64,000 bases of DNA from positions 1 to 64,000 of the forward strand of contig NZ_OLMK01000061.1 in the NCBI RefSeq assembly GCF_900290235.1, read 5' to 3'. Source of the stretch: Streptomyces sp. MA5143a. Its GTDB lineage: Bacteria > Actinomycetota > Actinomycetes > Streptomycetales > Streptomycetaceae. The notes beneath the pieces are model-generated. The model saw nothing but the letters and a program-made list of their open reading frames with translations. It was not told the DNA's origin and made no database searches. Of this stretch, positions 7,557 through 16,709 are shown piece by piece (positions within the stretch are counted from its first letter, which is position 1; every line of letters begins with the position of its first letter). The translations under genes and the position numbers were made by a program.

Positions 7557-10256
7557 ATGAAACTGGTCGAGCGGGACGGAAGCGTCTTGCGGCTCCGTAC
7601 CTTCTTCGAGGAGTGCGCGAGAGGGCAGGGACAGCACGTCCTGCTCGACGGTCCCCCGGGCAGCGGCCGGACCGGGCTCCTGCTCGACCTCGTCCGGTAC
7701 GCCGAGCAGTCCGGCGCGCTCGTGCTGCGCGCCGAAGCGACACCCGTCGAGAAGACCCTCCCCTTCGGTGTACTGACCCAGCTGTTCGACAGCCCCGGAG
7801 TGCCCGCGGACATGAACGCCCTGCTGGCCGCCCTGTCGGGGCTGCCGGACACCCCCGAGAGCCACAACGAGATCCACCACGCGTTCCGCCGCCTCGTCGG
7901 TGACGGCCACCCGATGGTGATAGCCGTCGACGACCTCTCTGCCGGCGACGAGCCCTCGTTGCGCTGCCTCTCCCATCTCGCCCGCAGGATGAAGGCGCTT
8001 CCCATCCTGCTGCTGGTCACCGACCACGCCGAGACCCACGGCACCCAACCGGTGCTGTGCGCCGAGCTGTACCGGCAGCCGGCCTTCCACCGCATCCCCG
8101 TCAGGCCGCTCACCCGCGAGGGCGTACACCGGCTGCTGGCCGCTGAACTGGGCGAGCACGCCGCCGACCGGTTCGCCGCCGACTTCGGCGATCTCAGCGG
8201 CGGCAACCTGCGGCTGCTGCACGCGCTGATCCACGACGCACGGGCTGGGAGCGCTCCCCATCAGGCCTACGCCCGCGAGCTGCTGCGGTGTGTACGCCGC
8301 GGGGAACCCGAAGTCCTCGCCGTCGCCCGCGCCCTCGCCGTCCTCGGGGACAGCGCCCGTCCCCAGCACATCGCCCGCCTCACCGGTCTGGGCACCGGCA
8401 CCATCACCGGCACCCTCGACACACTGACCACGGCCGGACTTCTCGACGGCACCCGCTTCCGGCACCCCACCGCCGCCCGCGCGATCATCGACGACCTGCC
8501 GGTCGACCAGGCGGGCGACCTGCACCGCCGGGCCGCCGAACTGCTCCACCAGGACGGCGCGCCCGCCACTGTCGTCGCGGACCGGCTCGCCCGCGCCGGG
8601 GAGGCCCAGGAGAGCTGGGAATGCGACGTGCTGCGCGAGGCCGCCCGCCAACTCCTCGCCGAAGGCAGGGCACGCGAGGCCGTCGACCACCTGACGATGG
8701 CCGAGGGATCCTGCCGAGAACCCACCCTGCGCGCGACCGTCCGGGCCGAACTGGCCGACGCCCAGTGGCAGGTCAACCCGTTCGCCGCGGCCGGGCACCT
8801 CGCACCGTCGGTCGCCGCCGTGCTCGCCGACCGGCTCGGCACCCGCGAGTGGACCGACGTCGTACGCCGCCTCGCCTGGCACGGCCGGGCCGACGAACTG
8901 GCCCGCGTTCTCACCCATCTGAAAAGCCGCCAGATCGTCGCCGAGAAAGAGGAGTTCCGCGACCTGTCGACCTGGCTGGCCTGCACCCACCCGGGCCTCG
9001 TCCACCCCACCCAGCCCCGGGTGACGGCCGACACCAGGCGCTTCACCACCGAACCCTCCCTCTCGGCCGCCGCCGAGGTCGCCGGGCACCTCATCAGCGG
9101 ACTCGGCCGGGACTCCCTGCCCCGCATCCACGGCATCATCGGCGACTTCCGCTGGTCCGGCGACTCACCCTGGGGCGGCGAGGCCTGCCTGCTGGCCCTG
9201 CTGGCGCAACTCTACGGCGGGCAGGCCCAGCAGGCGCTGGACTGGTGCGACAAGCTCCTCGCCGACCCGCGCTGCGCAAACACCCCCGCCTGGCAGGCGG
9301 CCCTCACCGCCGCCCGCGCGGAGGCCTGTCTGCGCCTGGGCCACCTGGTCCAGGCCGCCGAACAGGCCGAGGAGGCGCTGTCCCTCATCACCCCGGAGAG
9401 CTGGGGTGTCGTCATCGGCCTGCCGCTGGGCACCGCGATCACCGCCGCCGTCCGCATCGGCAGGCTCGAACTCGCCGCACGCCACGTCAACCGGCCCGTG
9501 CCCGACGCGCTGCTCCAGACCCGCTACGGACTTCACTATCTGCACGCCCGCGGCGAGTACGCGTCCGCCGCGGGCCGCCACCGGGCCGCGCTCGCCGACT
9601 TTCTGCTGTGCGGCGAGCGCATCCGGGCCTGGGGACTGGGCGGCGCCCAGATCGTTCCCTGGTGCACCAGCGCCGCGGAGGCCTGGCTACGGCTCGGCAA
9701 CCGCGACCAGGCCAAGTGGCTGCTCGACGAACACCTCGCACGGCTCGGCGGCGGTGACTCCCCGCACCGCGGCCTCGCGCTGCGCGTGGCCGCCGCGCTC
9801 GGCCCGGCGGGCCGCCGTACGAAACTGCTCGGCGAGGCCGCCGACATCCTGAGCCGGCACGGCGGCCGGTACGAACTCGCCCTCGTGCTCACCGAACTGG
9901 CCGACGCGCACACCACGGCGGGCGAACGCCGCAGCGCCCAGCGCGTCGTCCGCCGTGCCTGGCACGTCGCCAAGTCCTGCGGCGCCGAGCGGCTCTGCGA
10001 GCAACTGCTGCCCGAGGGCAACCCCGCACAGCTGGAGCGGTCCGCGGCCACCTCACTGACCATGGCCGAGCGCAGGGTCGCCGGGCTGGCGGTCGTCGGG
10101 TACACCAACCGGGAGATCGCCGCCATGCTTCACGTCACCCCCAGTACCGTCGAACAGCACCTGACCCGTGTCTTCCGCAAACTCGATGTCAGGCGCCGGG
10201 AGGACCTGCCCGCCGAACTCCACGCCCGCCATCCGGACACCCGCCTGGTCGGCTGA
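7557..10256 (+). CDS. LAL-family (large LuxR) transcriptional regulator
   Basis: This 899-aa protein is the second LAL regulator of the cluster and is similar in layout to the first. The start is the ATG at 7557, preceded by GGGCAGG, giving the typical family N-terminus MKLVERDGSV; an upstream in-frame start at 7446 is less likely. The P-loop reads GPPGSGRT (residues 32-39), with Arg38 where Walker A normally has the catalytic Lys. Walker B is MVIAVDDLS. The C-terminus is a LuxR HTH (LTMAERRVAGLAV, TNREIAAMLHVTPSTVEQHL). Unlike the first LAL gene, I found no TTA codon. The pair resembles the paired LuxR activators known from geldanamycin-type clusters (comparison from memory). It is probably an activator of the PKS genes. 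Confidence 0.92.
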   Translation: MKLVERDGSVLRLRTFFEECARGQGQHVLLDGPPGSGRTGLLLDLVRYAEQSGALVLRAEATPVEKTLPFGVLTQLFDSPGVPADMNALLAALSGLPDTPESHNEIHHAFRRLVGDGHPMVIAVDDLSAGDEPSLRCLSHLARRMKALPILLLVTDHAETHGTQPVLCAELYRQPAFHRIPVRPLTREGVHRLLAAELGEHAADRFAADFGDLSGGNLRLLHALIHDARAGSAPHQAYARELLRCVRRGEPEVLAVARALAVLGDSARPQHIARLTGLGTGTITGTLDTLTTAGLLDGTRFRHPTAARAIIDDLPVDQAGDLHRRAAELLHQDGAPATVVADRLARAGEAQESWECDVLREAARQLLAEGRAREAVDHLTMAEGSCREPTLRATVRAELADAQWQVNPFAAAGHLAPSVAAVLADRLGTREWTDVVRRLAWHGRADELARVLTHLKSRQIVAEKEEFRDLSTWLACTHPGLVHPTQPRVTADTRRFTTEPSLSAAAEVAGHLISGLGRDSLPRIHGIIGDFRWSGDSPWGGEACLLALLAQLYGGQAQQALDWCDKLLADPRCANTPAWQAALTAARAEACLRLGHLVQAAEQAEEALSLITPESWGVVIGLPLGTAITAAVRIGRLELAARHVNRPVPDALLQTRYGLHYLHARGEYASAAGRHRAALADFLLCGERIRAWGLGGAQIVPWCTSAAEAWLRLGNRDQAKWLLDEHLARLGGGDSPHRGLALRVAAALGPAGRRTKLLGEAADILSRHGGRYELALVLTELADAHTTAGERRSAQRVVRRAWHVAKSCGAERLCEQLLPEGNPAQLERSAATSLTMAERRVAGLAVVGYTNREIAAMLHVTPSTVEQHLTRVFRKLDVRRREDLPAELHARHPDTRLVG

Positions 10257-10306
10257 CCACCACCGAGCCACCCTCGTCACCGCACCCCCCGGCCCCAGGA
10301 GCACCC

Positions 10307-11407
10307 GTGCAGAGCGACACGAGAGACAACAGCAGTGAACGCGGCAAGAGCAGCGAGCACAGCAGGAGCGACCAGGGCGGCGGACCCGGCCGCGTCCGCG
10401 TCGAGCTGGGCGAGCGCTCCTACGACGTGCACATCGGCGCCGGCGTCCGCCACCGGCTCGCCGAAACAGTGGCCGAACTGGGCGCGGGCAGGGCCGTGAT
10501 CGTCTCGGCGCGCCCCGCCGACCTCGTCCCCGACCCCGGCGTCCCGTACCGGCTGATCGAGACGCGGGACGGGGAACCGCACAAGACGCTGGCCACGGTC
10601 GGCGAACTGTGCCGCCGGTTCGCCGACGCCGGCCTGACCCGAGGCGACGTCGTCGTCTCGTGCGGCGGCGGCACCACCACCGACACCGTCGGTCTGGCCG
10701 CCGCGCTCTACCACCGGGGCGTCCCCGTGATCCACCTGCCGACCTCCCTGCTCGCCCAGGTGGACGCCAGCACCGGCGGCAAGACCGCCGTCAACCTGCC
10801 CGAGGGCAAGAACCTGGTCGGTACGTACTGGCAGCCCAAGGCGGTGCTCTGCGACACCGACCACCTCGCCACCCTGCCCGAGCGCGAATGGCGCAACGGC
10901 TACGGCGAGATCGCCCGCTGCCACTTCATCGGCGCCGGCGACCTGCGCGGCCGTACCACCGTCGAACAGATCACGGCGAGCGTGCGGCGCAAGGCCGAGA
11001 TCGTCTCGGCCGACGAACGCGACACCGGACCGCGCCACCTGCTCAACTACGGCCACACCCTGGCCCACGCGCTGGAGACGGAGACCGGCTTCGACCTCCG
11101 CCACGGCGAGGCCGTCGCCATCGGCACGGCCTTCGTGGGGCGGCTCGCGGGCGCCCTCGGCCGCATCGACCAGGCCCGGACGGACGAACACCTCGCGGTC
11201 GTACGGCACTACGGGCTGCCCTGGCGACTTCCGGGCTCGGCGGACATCGACCGCCTCATCGCCCTGATGCGGCTCGACAAGAAGGCCGCGGGCACCGCGC
11301 CCGGCCGGCTCGCCTTCGTCCTCGACGGCCCGGACGGCGCCGAACTCGTGCCCGACGTGCCGGAGGAGGCGGTGAAGGACTGCCTGGCCGGCATGGACCG
11401 CGACTGA
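10307..11407 (+). CDS. Aminodehydroquinate synthase of AHBA biosynthesis (RifG-like, dehydroquinate synthase family)
   Basis: This 366-aa protein is of the dehydroquinate synthase family. The NAD-binding CGGGTTTDTVG is present, as are PTSLLAQVDASTGGKTAVN, the metal ligands in RNGYGEIAR (Glu), NYGHTLAHALE (His) and RHGEAVAIG (His). In ansamycin clusters the paralogue RifG makes 5-deoxy-5-amino-dehydroquinate en route to 3-amino-5-hydroxybenzoic acid, the aromatic starter. Location beside the amide synthase and LAL genes supports that role over primary shikimate metabolism. The GTG start at 10307 has AGGAG 6 nt upstream. The N-terminus has about 28 extra polar residues. Other AHBA genes are not in this window, so they must lie to the left or elsewhere. 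It is the last recognisable cluster gene. Confidence 0.88.
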   Translation: MQSDTRDNSSERGKSSEHSRSDQGGGPGRVRVELGERSYDVHIGAGVRHRLAETVAELGAGRAVIVSARPADLVPDPGVPYRLIETRDGEPHKTLATVGELCRRFADAGLTRGDVVVSCGGGTTTDTVGLAAALYHRGVPVIHLPTSLLAQVDASTGGKTAVNLPEGKNLVGTYWQPKAVLCDTDHLATLPEREWRNGYGEIARCHFIGAGDLRGRTTVEQITASVRRKAEIVSADERDTGPRHLLNYGHTLAHALETETGFDLRHGEAVAIGTAFVGRLAGALGRIDQARTDEHLAVVRHYGLPWRLPGSADIDRLIALMRLDKKAAGTAPGRLAFVLDGPDGAELVPDVPEEAVKDCLAGMDRD

Positions 11408-11548
11408 GCCGTGCGCCGGCCCGGCTTCCTCGGGGATGCTCGGCTCACCTCGGCGGGGCCTCACCAGTCGCGTGGTGACGGCCTTGTGTGGAGACCGCGT
11501 CCGAAGAAGGACAGGGGAGCCACGACAGGCACGGCCTGGACCCCGGCA

Positions 11549-12559
11549 TCAGCGTGAACCGCTTCGCCGCAGGACCTGGTCGACGCCGACCGCGACGACG
11601 ACGAGGGTCCCGGTCGCGACATCCTGGTAGAGACTGTCGATGCCCGCCTGAGTGAGGCCGGAGCGGAGCACAATGACGATGAGGGCCCCGATCAGCGTGC
11701 CGATGATGCTGCCCCGGCCGCCGAACAAGCTGGTGCCGCCGAGCACGACGGCGGTGATGCTCTCCAGGTTGGCCGTCTGGTAGGCGTTCGGGTCGGCGTT
11801 GGCGATCCGGCCGAGGGCCTGCCAGGCGGCGATGCCGTAGAGGAATCCGGCGGTGACGTAGACCGAGAGGACCGTGCTCCACACGTTGATGCCGGTCAGG
11901 CGGGCGGACTCGGGTGCGTCGCCGACGGCGTAGACGTGCCGGCCCCAGGCGGTGTTGGCGAATACGTACCAAAACAGCCCGTAGAGGCCCACGAGCAGGA
12001 ACGTCCCCCAGGTGAGGCGCATCGCTCCGAGCTGGATGCCGTACCCCCAGAACAGGAGCAGATCAGAGGTCACCTGATAGCTGCGCGAATCGGAGTAGAG
12101 CCTGCTCACCGCGAAAACGACGGTCAGGGCGCCCAGGGTCACGATGAAGGGGGGCAAGCCCAGCCGGGCGACGAGCAGGCCGTTCACCAGTCCCAGGAAC
12201 GTCGCCACGGCCAGGCCGAGAAGCAGAGCCCCCCCGGGGTTGCCACCTTCGAAGGCGAGTTTGGCCATGACGATCGTGCCGAGGACCGCGATGGCGCCGT
12301 TCGAGAGGTCGATGCCGGCGGTGAGGATGATCAGGGACTGGCCCAGTGCCAGAGTGCCGATCACGATGGACTGCTGGAGCACCAGCGAGAGGTTCTGCGA
12401 CGTCAGGAACGTATCCGTGATGATCGAGAAGACCACCACGGCAATGACCAGAGCAGTGAGAGGGCCGATGGCCGGCGTGCGCAGGGCGTACCGGAGTCTC
12501 TCCCGGAGCCGGGCGTGCCGTTCACTGCCGACGGCGTGGCCGGTGACAGATGTTCTCAT
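11549..12559 (-). CDS. Ribose/xylose-type sugar ABC transporter permease (RbsC-like)
   Basis: This 336-aa polytopic membrane protein belongs to the branched-chain/ribose permease family. Many hydrophobic segments are visible (LTALVIAVVVFSIITD, LALGQSLIILTAGIDLS, LLLGLAVATFLGLVNGLLV). The conserved C-terminal loop that contacts the ATPase is present (ESITAVVLGGTSLFGGRGS). It works with the binding protein 40 bp upstream on the same strand and the ATPase encoded divergently. The substrate is likely a monosaccharide but cannot be named. The gene converges on the RifG-like gene across a 141-bp gap. Nothing suggests a role in antibiotic export. Confidence 0.9.
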   Translation of the reverse strand: MRTSVTGHAVGSERHARLRERLRYALRTPAIGPLTALVIAVVVFSIITDTFLTSQNLSLVLQQSIVIGTLALGQSLIILTAGIDLSNGAIAVLGTIVMAKLAFEGGNPGGALLLGLAVATFLGLVNGLLVARLGLPPFIVTLGALTVVFAVSRLYSDSRSYQVTSDLLLFWGYGIQLGAMRLTWGTFLLVGLYGLFWYVFANTAWGRHVYAVGDAPESARLTGINVWSTVLSVYVTAGFLYGIAAWQALGRIANADPNAYQTANLESITAVVLGGTSLFGGRGSIIGTLIGALIVIVLRSGLTQAGIDSLYQDVATGTLVVVAVGVDQVLRRSGSR

Positions 12560-12599
12560 CGGTCAGCCTGATCCCCTTCGACCGCTCGACGTCGGTACG

Positions 12600-13640
12600 T
12601 CATCCCCAGCAACGCTTCAGTCCCCAGTCCGTATTCTGAGACGCCAGTCCGTCCACCGGCTTGTCGGTGATGAGCACGGTGCCCGTGTCAGAGAGTCCGT
12701 GCGGCTTCTTGCCGCTCTTGGCGTACTCGATGACCGCGTCGACGCCTCGCGTGGCCATCCTGACCGGGAACTGCATGACCGTGGCCGCGTACTTACCGGA
12801 CCGGACGTCGCGGACGCCGTCGCACCCACCGTCGATGGAGCCGATGGTCACCTTCTGGGTGAGGCCGCGGGCCGCCATGGCCGCGGAGGCGCCGCCCGCC
12901 ACCGGCTCGTTGATCGTGTAGACCGTGTTGATGTCGCTCGTGCGCTCCAGAAGGTTCTCCGTCGCAGCCTGTGCCGGATTGCGTTCTCCATTGGTGTTCG
13001 CCTGTCCGCGAATCGCCGGGGAGTCGCTCGCGATGCCGAAGCCCTTGAGGAACCCCTCGTGACGCTGCTCGCTGACGGTGGAGTCGTCAGTGCCGTCGAG
13101 CATGATCACCTTGGGCGGCCGACCGGCGAGAGCGGCCCTGAGGTAGGCGCCCTGGAGGCGTCCCGCCTCGACGTTGTCCGTCGCGTAGGTGGCGTCGGTC
13201 GCGCTCGGCGGCTCGGTGGTGGAGTCCAGCGCGATCACCACAATGCCCTGCCGACGGGCCTCCGCGATGGTGCTCAGGAGCCCCGTGCCGTTCGAGGGGG
13301 TGATGAGGATGCCCTTCACACCGCTGGAGATGAGACTCTCCATCGCGGCGACCTGGCCCTCGTTGTCCCCGTCGAACCGGCCGGCCAGGGCGATGAGCTC
13401 GGCGTCGTTCTCCGTCGCCGCCGCCGCGGCGGCCTCGCGCAGAGTTACGAAGTAGGGATTGGTCTCGGTCTTGGTCACCAGGCCGATCTTGACCTTCCCT
13501 GACCCCGCGCCACCGCTGTCGCTCTGCCCCCCGCCGCATCCGGCGGCCCCGAGAAGGAGACCGCCCGCCATGAGGAGCGCCGCTCCCCGTCGGCACCGCC
13601 ACTGACATGCGCGCTCGCGGCTCGAACGGTCGTGTGTCAT
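12600..13640 (-). CDS. Sugar ABC transporter substrate-binding lipoprotein (periplasmic-binding fold type 1)
   Basis: This 346-aa protein is a type-1 periplasmic-binding protein. The N-terminus has a basic stretch, a hydrophobic core (AALLMAGGLLLGAAG) and a lipobox-like Cys followed by a Gly/Ser-rich linker, so it is probably membrane-anchored. The binding domain begins KIGLVTKTETNPYF. The ATG at 13640 is preceded by AGAGGAGGG and was preferred to an in-frame start nine codons upstream. It delivers sugar to the permease encoded 40 bp downstream. The ATPase gene is divergent from it, sharing a 174-bp promoter region. Confidence 0.88.
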   Translation of the reverse strand: MTHDRSSRERACQWRCRRGAALLMAGGLLLGAAGCGGGQSDSGGAGSGKVKIGLVTKTETNPYFVTLREAAAAAATENDAELIALAGRFDGDNEGQVAAMESLISSGVKGILITPSNGTGLLSTIAEARRQGIVVIALDSTTEPPSATDATYATDNVEAGRLQGAYLRAALAGRPPKVIMLDGTDDSTVSEQRHEGFLKGFGIASDSPAIRGQANTNGERNPAQAATENLLERTSDINTVYTINEPVAGGASAAMAARGLTQKVTIGSIDGGCDGVRDVRSGKYAATVMQFPVRMATRGVDAVIEYAKSGKKPHGLSDTGTVLITDKPVDGLASQNTDWGLKRCWG

Positions 13641-13814
13641 GGTCACGCCCTCCTCTGGCCGGTCCAACGCCCCACGATCCCCATCTCTGCCTCATGTGTC
13701 GAGATTATTCTGAAAGGTAACGTAAGCGTGCTTTGGCCTACCGTTGGCCACGGGGCGGATTTCCGCCGAGACCTTGCACTCTCAGCGCCGCCGCACGGAG
13801 GAGGCGAGGTACGC

Positions 13815-14576
13815 GTGACCGGTTCGCCGCTGCTCGCACTGCATGGCATCTCCAAACGGTTCGGTGCCGTGCAGGCCCTCAAGGACGTCGAGCTGGAGGT
13901 CCACGCGGGCGAGGTCGTCGCCCTTCTGGGGGACAACGGCGCCGGCAAGTCCACTCTCGTCAGGATCATCGCGGGCGTCGCAGCGGCCGACGCCGGCGTC
14001 ATCGAGTGGGAGGGCCGGGCGGTGCAGATCAGGACCCCTCAGGTCGCCCAACACCTCGGTATCGCGACCGTGTACCAGAACCTGGCACTGTGTGACGGCC
14101 TCGATGTGGCCGAGAACCTCTTTCTCGGCCGGGAGCGGAGACGTCCCGGTGTCCTGGGCCGCCTCTTGCGGCACATGGACAAGAACAGCATGCGCGAGGA
14201 GGCACGTCGGCAGTTGGACACACTGGGCATTCGCGTCCCCGACGTGCGCACCCCCGTTGCCGCGCTGTCGGCGGGCCAGCGGCAGACGGTCGCGATCTCT
14301 CGGGCGCTCCTGGGCAAACCGAAGGCCGTCCTACTCGACGAGCCCACCGCGACACTCGGCGCACAGCAGGCGGGCCATGTCCTCGACATGGTCGACGAGC
14401 TCCGCGAACAGGGGGTCGGGGTGATCCTCATCAGTCACAACATGGGCGACGTCAAGGCCGTCGCGGACCGGGCCGCGGTGCTGCGGCTCGGCTGCAACAA
14501 CGGCTTCTTCCATGTGTCGACCGCATCTCAGGACCGGATCATCTCCTCCATCACAGGGATCTCGAGCAGCCCCTGA
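13815..14576 (+). CDS. Sugar ABC transporter ATP-binding protein (single NBD)
   Basis: This 253-aa ATPase has Walker A LLGDNGAGKST, a Q-loop (VYQNLALC), signature LSAGQRQTVAISRAL, Walker B AVLLDEPTATLG and switch His (LISHNM). It carries one nucleotide-binding domain, not the two of RbsA, so it presumably acts as a dimer, as in FrcA-like systems. GTG 13815 has GGAGGCGAGG upstream; the reading frame extends back to 13632 but that part overlaps the divergent promoter region. It is transcribed divergently from the binding protein and permease. The C-terminus (NNGFFHVSTASQDR) departs from the usual ending. Confidence 0.9.
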   Translation: MTGSPLLALHGISKRFGAVQALKDVELEVHAGEVVALLGDNGAGKSTLVRIIAGVAAADAGVIEWEGRAVQIRTPQVAQHLGIATVYQNLALCDGLDVAENLFLGRERRRPGVLGRLLRHMDKNSMREEARRQLDTLGIRVPDVRTPVAALSAGQRQTVAISRALLGKPKAVLLDEPTATLGAQQAGHVLDMVDELREQGVGVILISHNMGDVKAVADRAAVLRLGCNNGFFHVSTASQDRIISSITGISSSP

Positions 14577-14828
14577 CCCGCGCAGGATCCGCAACCCCGC
14601 GCGGGACCGGAAAGCCGGTGCCGAACTTGTTTCCCACCCGGTTCCCTCATCACTCCGGGCCGGTGGAGCTCGAGCGTGGGCAGGGACGCGGGCCCCTTCG
14701 AGACCAGTCCTGCCTCACCCGCTTGGCCCACTCGCGCCGCCGACGCCGCACCGAGCGTGCGCTCGCCCGATGGCCCTCGGTCATCACCACCGAGATCGTC
14801 TCGTTCGACCGCCCGGTCTCGGCCGCTC
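14577..14828. other. No gene recognised
   Basis: Between the ATPase stop and the CoA-transferase remnant I see no convincing reading frame, repeat or RNA gene. Codon bias is weak in all six frames, consistent with decayed DNA. Confidence 0.4.
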
Positions 14829-15145
14829 ATCATTCTGAGCGGTGCGGTCGAACACCAGGTTGCCGTGCCGGTCCCCGCGTGCGGCGGCGACCAGGGCGTA
14901 GTCGGTGGTGATCGACTCCTCCGGCACGTACTCCTCGCCGCCGAAGCTACGGACCTCCGTCGGTGGGGAGGCCAGTGCTACGGCGCCGGGCGCGTCGTAG
15001 CGCCAGGGAATGCCACCGTCGGCGATCGGAGTGCCGACCCCGGCCGGGGTGTGGAAGGCGGGAATGCCGCACGTGCCGGCCCGCAGCCGCTCGGCCAGAG
15101 TTCCTTGTCCGTCCCGCCCCAGGTCAGCTCGATGAACGCGCCGCG
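14829..15145 (-). pseudogene. Remnant of 3-oxoacid CoA-transferase subunit A (PcaI/ScoA-like), frameshifted
   Basis: Two minus-strand frames together resemble the C-terminal half of a family I CoA-transferase alpha subunit. The first frame gives RGAFIELT. A shift of frame then gives GQGTLAERLRAG, GIPAFHTPAGVGTPIADGG, EEYVPEESITTDYALVAAARGDRHGNLVFDRTAQND. Known family members read IELTPQGTLAERLRAG without interruption, so a frameshift lies near 15120. The N-terminal half and the last residues are missing, and no subunit B is seen. The intact enzyme transfers CoA from succinyl-CoA to 3-oxoacids (beta-ketoadipate pathway or ketone bodies). This copy cannot make a working protein. Confidence 0.7.
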
Positions 15146-15277
15146 CTGACGCTGCTGCGGGCCGGAGATCGTGCCGGACCGAACAGATCCCCGGTGCGCG
15201 CCGAGGCGCCGACGTGACATCTGAGGTGCTTCTGCCGCCGTGCACCGGCGAGGAGTCTGCGTGGACGGGAACCTGAC

Positions 15278-15317
15278 GCGACGGGCATCGCGGGGCTGCT
15301 CCGGCGATGCCCGTCGC
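15278..15317. terminator. GC-rich hairpin downstream of the lipid-synthase operon
   Basis: Perfect 13-bp arms gcgacgggcatcg (15278-15290) and its complement (15305-15317) flank a 14-nt loop. It lies about 210 bp beyond the stop of the methyltransferase gene that ends the minus-strand operon, so it may end that transcript. Between it and 15525 I see no gene. Confidence 0.5.
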
Positions 15318-15525
15318 GCAGTGGGACAAGGTGCCCCGGCAGAATCCGTCTGTGCAGCTCGTGCCGATCAATGCCGTTTCCTGGCTCGCATTCCCTGATG
15401 TGCTCTTGGGGCCCGCTCACCAGAGGGCGCCCTGCTCGGCTGACGGGCTGGGCGTCGGAGGTGTCGCGGTCAGGTGCACGCGCGGCGTCTTTCATCTTCT
15501 CCAGTCCCAGCTCGTGCTGGGCTGG

Positions 15526-16650
15526 TCACTCCTCGCGGCGGGCGATCACCCGGAAGGCGTTGGAGAAGCGGCTGCGGCGGATCAGTGGGGCGAGGAGCCG
15601 GTCCAGGGCGTACATCGGGAAGCAGAACGGTATGCCCGCCCGGAAGACCGTCTTCGTGACCGCGGCGCCGAGACGGCCCGGGGGCTCGGGCAGCCAGGGC
15701 TCGTCGCGGAACGGCAGCAGCCGCAGCACGTACAGCCCTACGAGCGCGGTGAAGTCCACGGGGATGTGGGACTCCTCACGGTCCGTCGCCACCACCGTGA
15801 AGCCCAGCTCGGTGAGGGCCCGGCGCAGGTTCCTCATGGTCACGAAGTGCTGGTGCTGAGGCTGGAACCACGGCAGCCAGTACCGGCCGAAGAGGCGGCC
15901 GAAGGGCGACTCTGGGTTGGGTACCTCGATGATCAGGTGGCCGCCGGGGCGGAGCACGGTGTGAACCGCGGCCAGTTGGGCCCCCGGGTCCGTGGTGTGC
16001 TCCAGGCAGTGGAACATGCTCACCGCGTCGTACTGGCCGGCGAGTTCGTCCGCGAGGTCGGGGAGAAAGCCCTGGTAGGCCCGCTCGATGCGCCCCGACT
16101 GCTGCGCCCCGAGCACATGGGCGCCGATGTCGAGCCCGTCGAAGGCGGTGCCGGGCAGTGCTTCCTTGGCCGCCAGGCAGAAGTCACCGCCCGCCGTGCC
16201 GACGTCCAGCCAGCGTTTCGGCTGGGCGTGCCGCCGCATGGCCACGGCCCGGTCGCGGTTGCGTTTCCTCGCGGCGTCGCTGTCCAGGGCGCCGCCGATC
16301 TTCTCGGCGTACAGGCCGTCGTAGAAGTCCCGGTAGTAGAAGTCCAGTCCGGCGGCGCTGAGCTGCGGGTTCTGGAAGGTGTGTCCGCAGTCGCGGCACT
16401 GGTCCAGGGTGAAGGTGCCGGGCTTTCGCTGCAGGTGGTCCTTGGTGCGCAGACGGCGACGCAGCTGCCGCGCGCCGCACCAGGGGCAGTCGGTGCGGCG
16501 CGGCTCGAAGAACCGGTCTATGCCGTCGGCCAGCTCTGCCTGGTACGCGGGGCGCAGGCGGGCGACGCGTTCGGCGTCGGAACCAGGGGGCGGTGGGGCG
16601 GGTGGGGCGGGTGTGTCGGGGGTGTCAGGGGGCTGGTTCGTGGTGGCCAT
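15526..16650 (-). CDS. SAM-dependent methyltransferase with N-terminal zinc ribbon
   Basis: This 374-aa protein has a Pro-rich N-terminus (about 1-25) and a zinc-ribbon-like pair CPWCG...CRDCG (about 55-95). A class I methyltransferase domain follows, with SAM-binding WLDVGTAGGDF and the later FHCLEHTTDP and LRPGGHLIIEVPNP motifs. This layout is common in C- or O-methyltransferases acting on sugars or polyketide intermediates. The ATG at 16650 has AGAGGAG upstream. It is the last gene of the PUFA-synthase-like operon, 59 bp after the glycosyltransferase, suggesting it methylates the glycosylated product or its sugar. The C-terminal ~60 residues are basic and hydrophobic and may touch membrane. 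The target is unknown. Confidence 0.85.
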   Translation of the reverse strand: MATTNQPPDTPDTPAPPAPPPPGSDAERVARLRPAYQAELADGIDRFFEPRRTDCPWCGARQLRRRLRTKDHLQRKPGTFTLDQCRDCGHTFQNPQLSAAGLDFYYRDFYDGLYAEKIGGALDSDAARKRNRDRAVAMRRHAQPKRWLDVGTAGGDFCLAAKEALPGTAFDGLDIGAHVLGAQQSGRIERAYQGFLPDLADELAGQYDAVSMFHCLEHTTDPGAQLAAVHTVLRPGGHLIIEVPNPESPFGRLFGRYWLPWFQPQHQHFVTMRNLRRALTELGFTVVATDREESHIPVDFTALVGLYVLRLLPFRDEPWLPEPPGRLGAAVTKTVFRAGIPFCFPMYALDRLLAPLIRRSRFSNAFRVIARREE

Positions 16651-16709
16651 GTCCGTGGTCTCCTCTCGTTCCACTCTTCGGCACAGCGGTCGCCCTGCCG
16701 ATCGGTCGC

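Noticed and set aside
11549-14576. Sugar ABC transporter as exporter of the ansamycin
   Set aside because: The binding lipoprotein and RbsC-type permease show it is an importer of sugars. It only borders the cluster.
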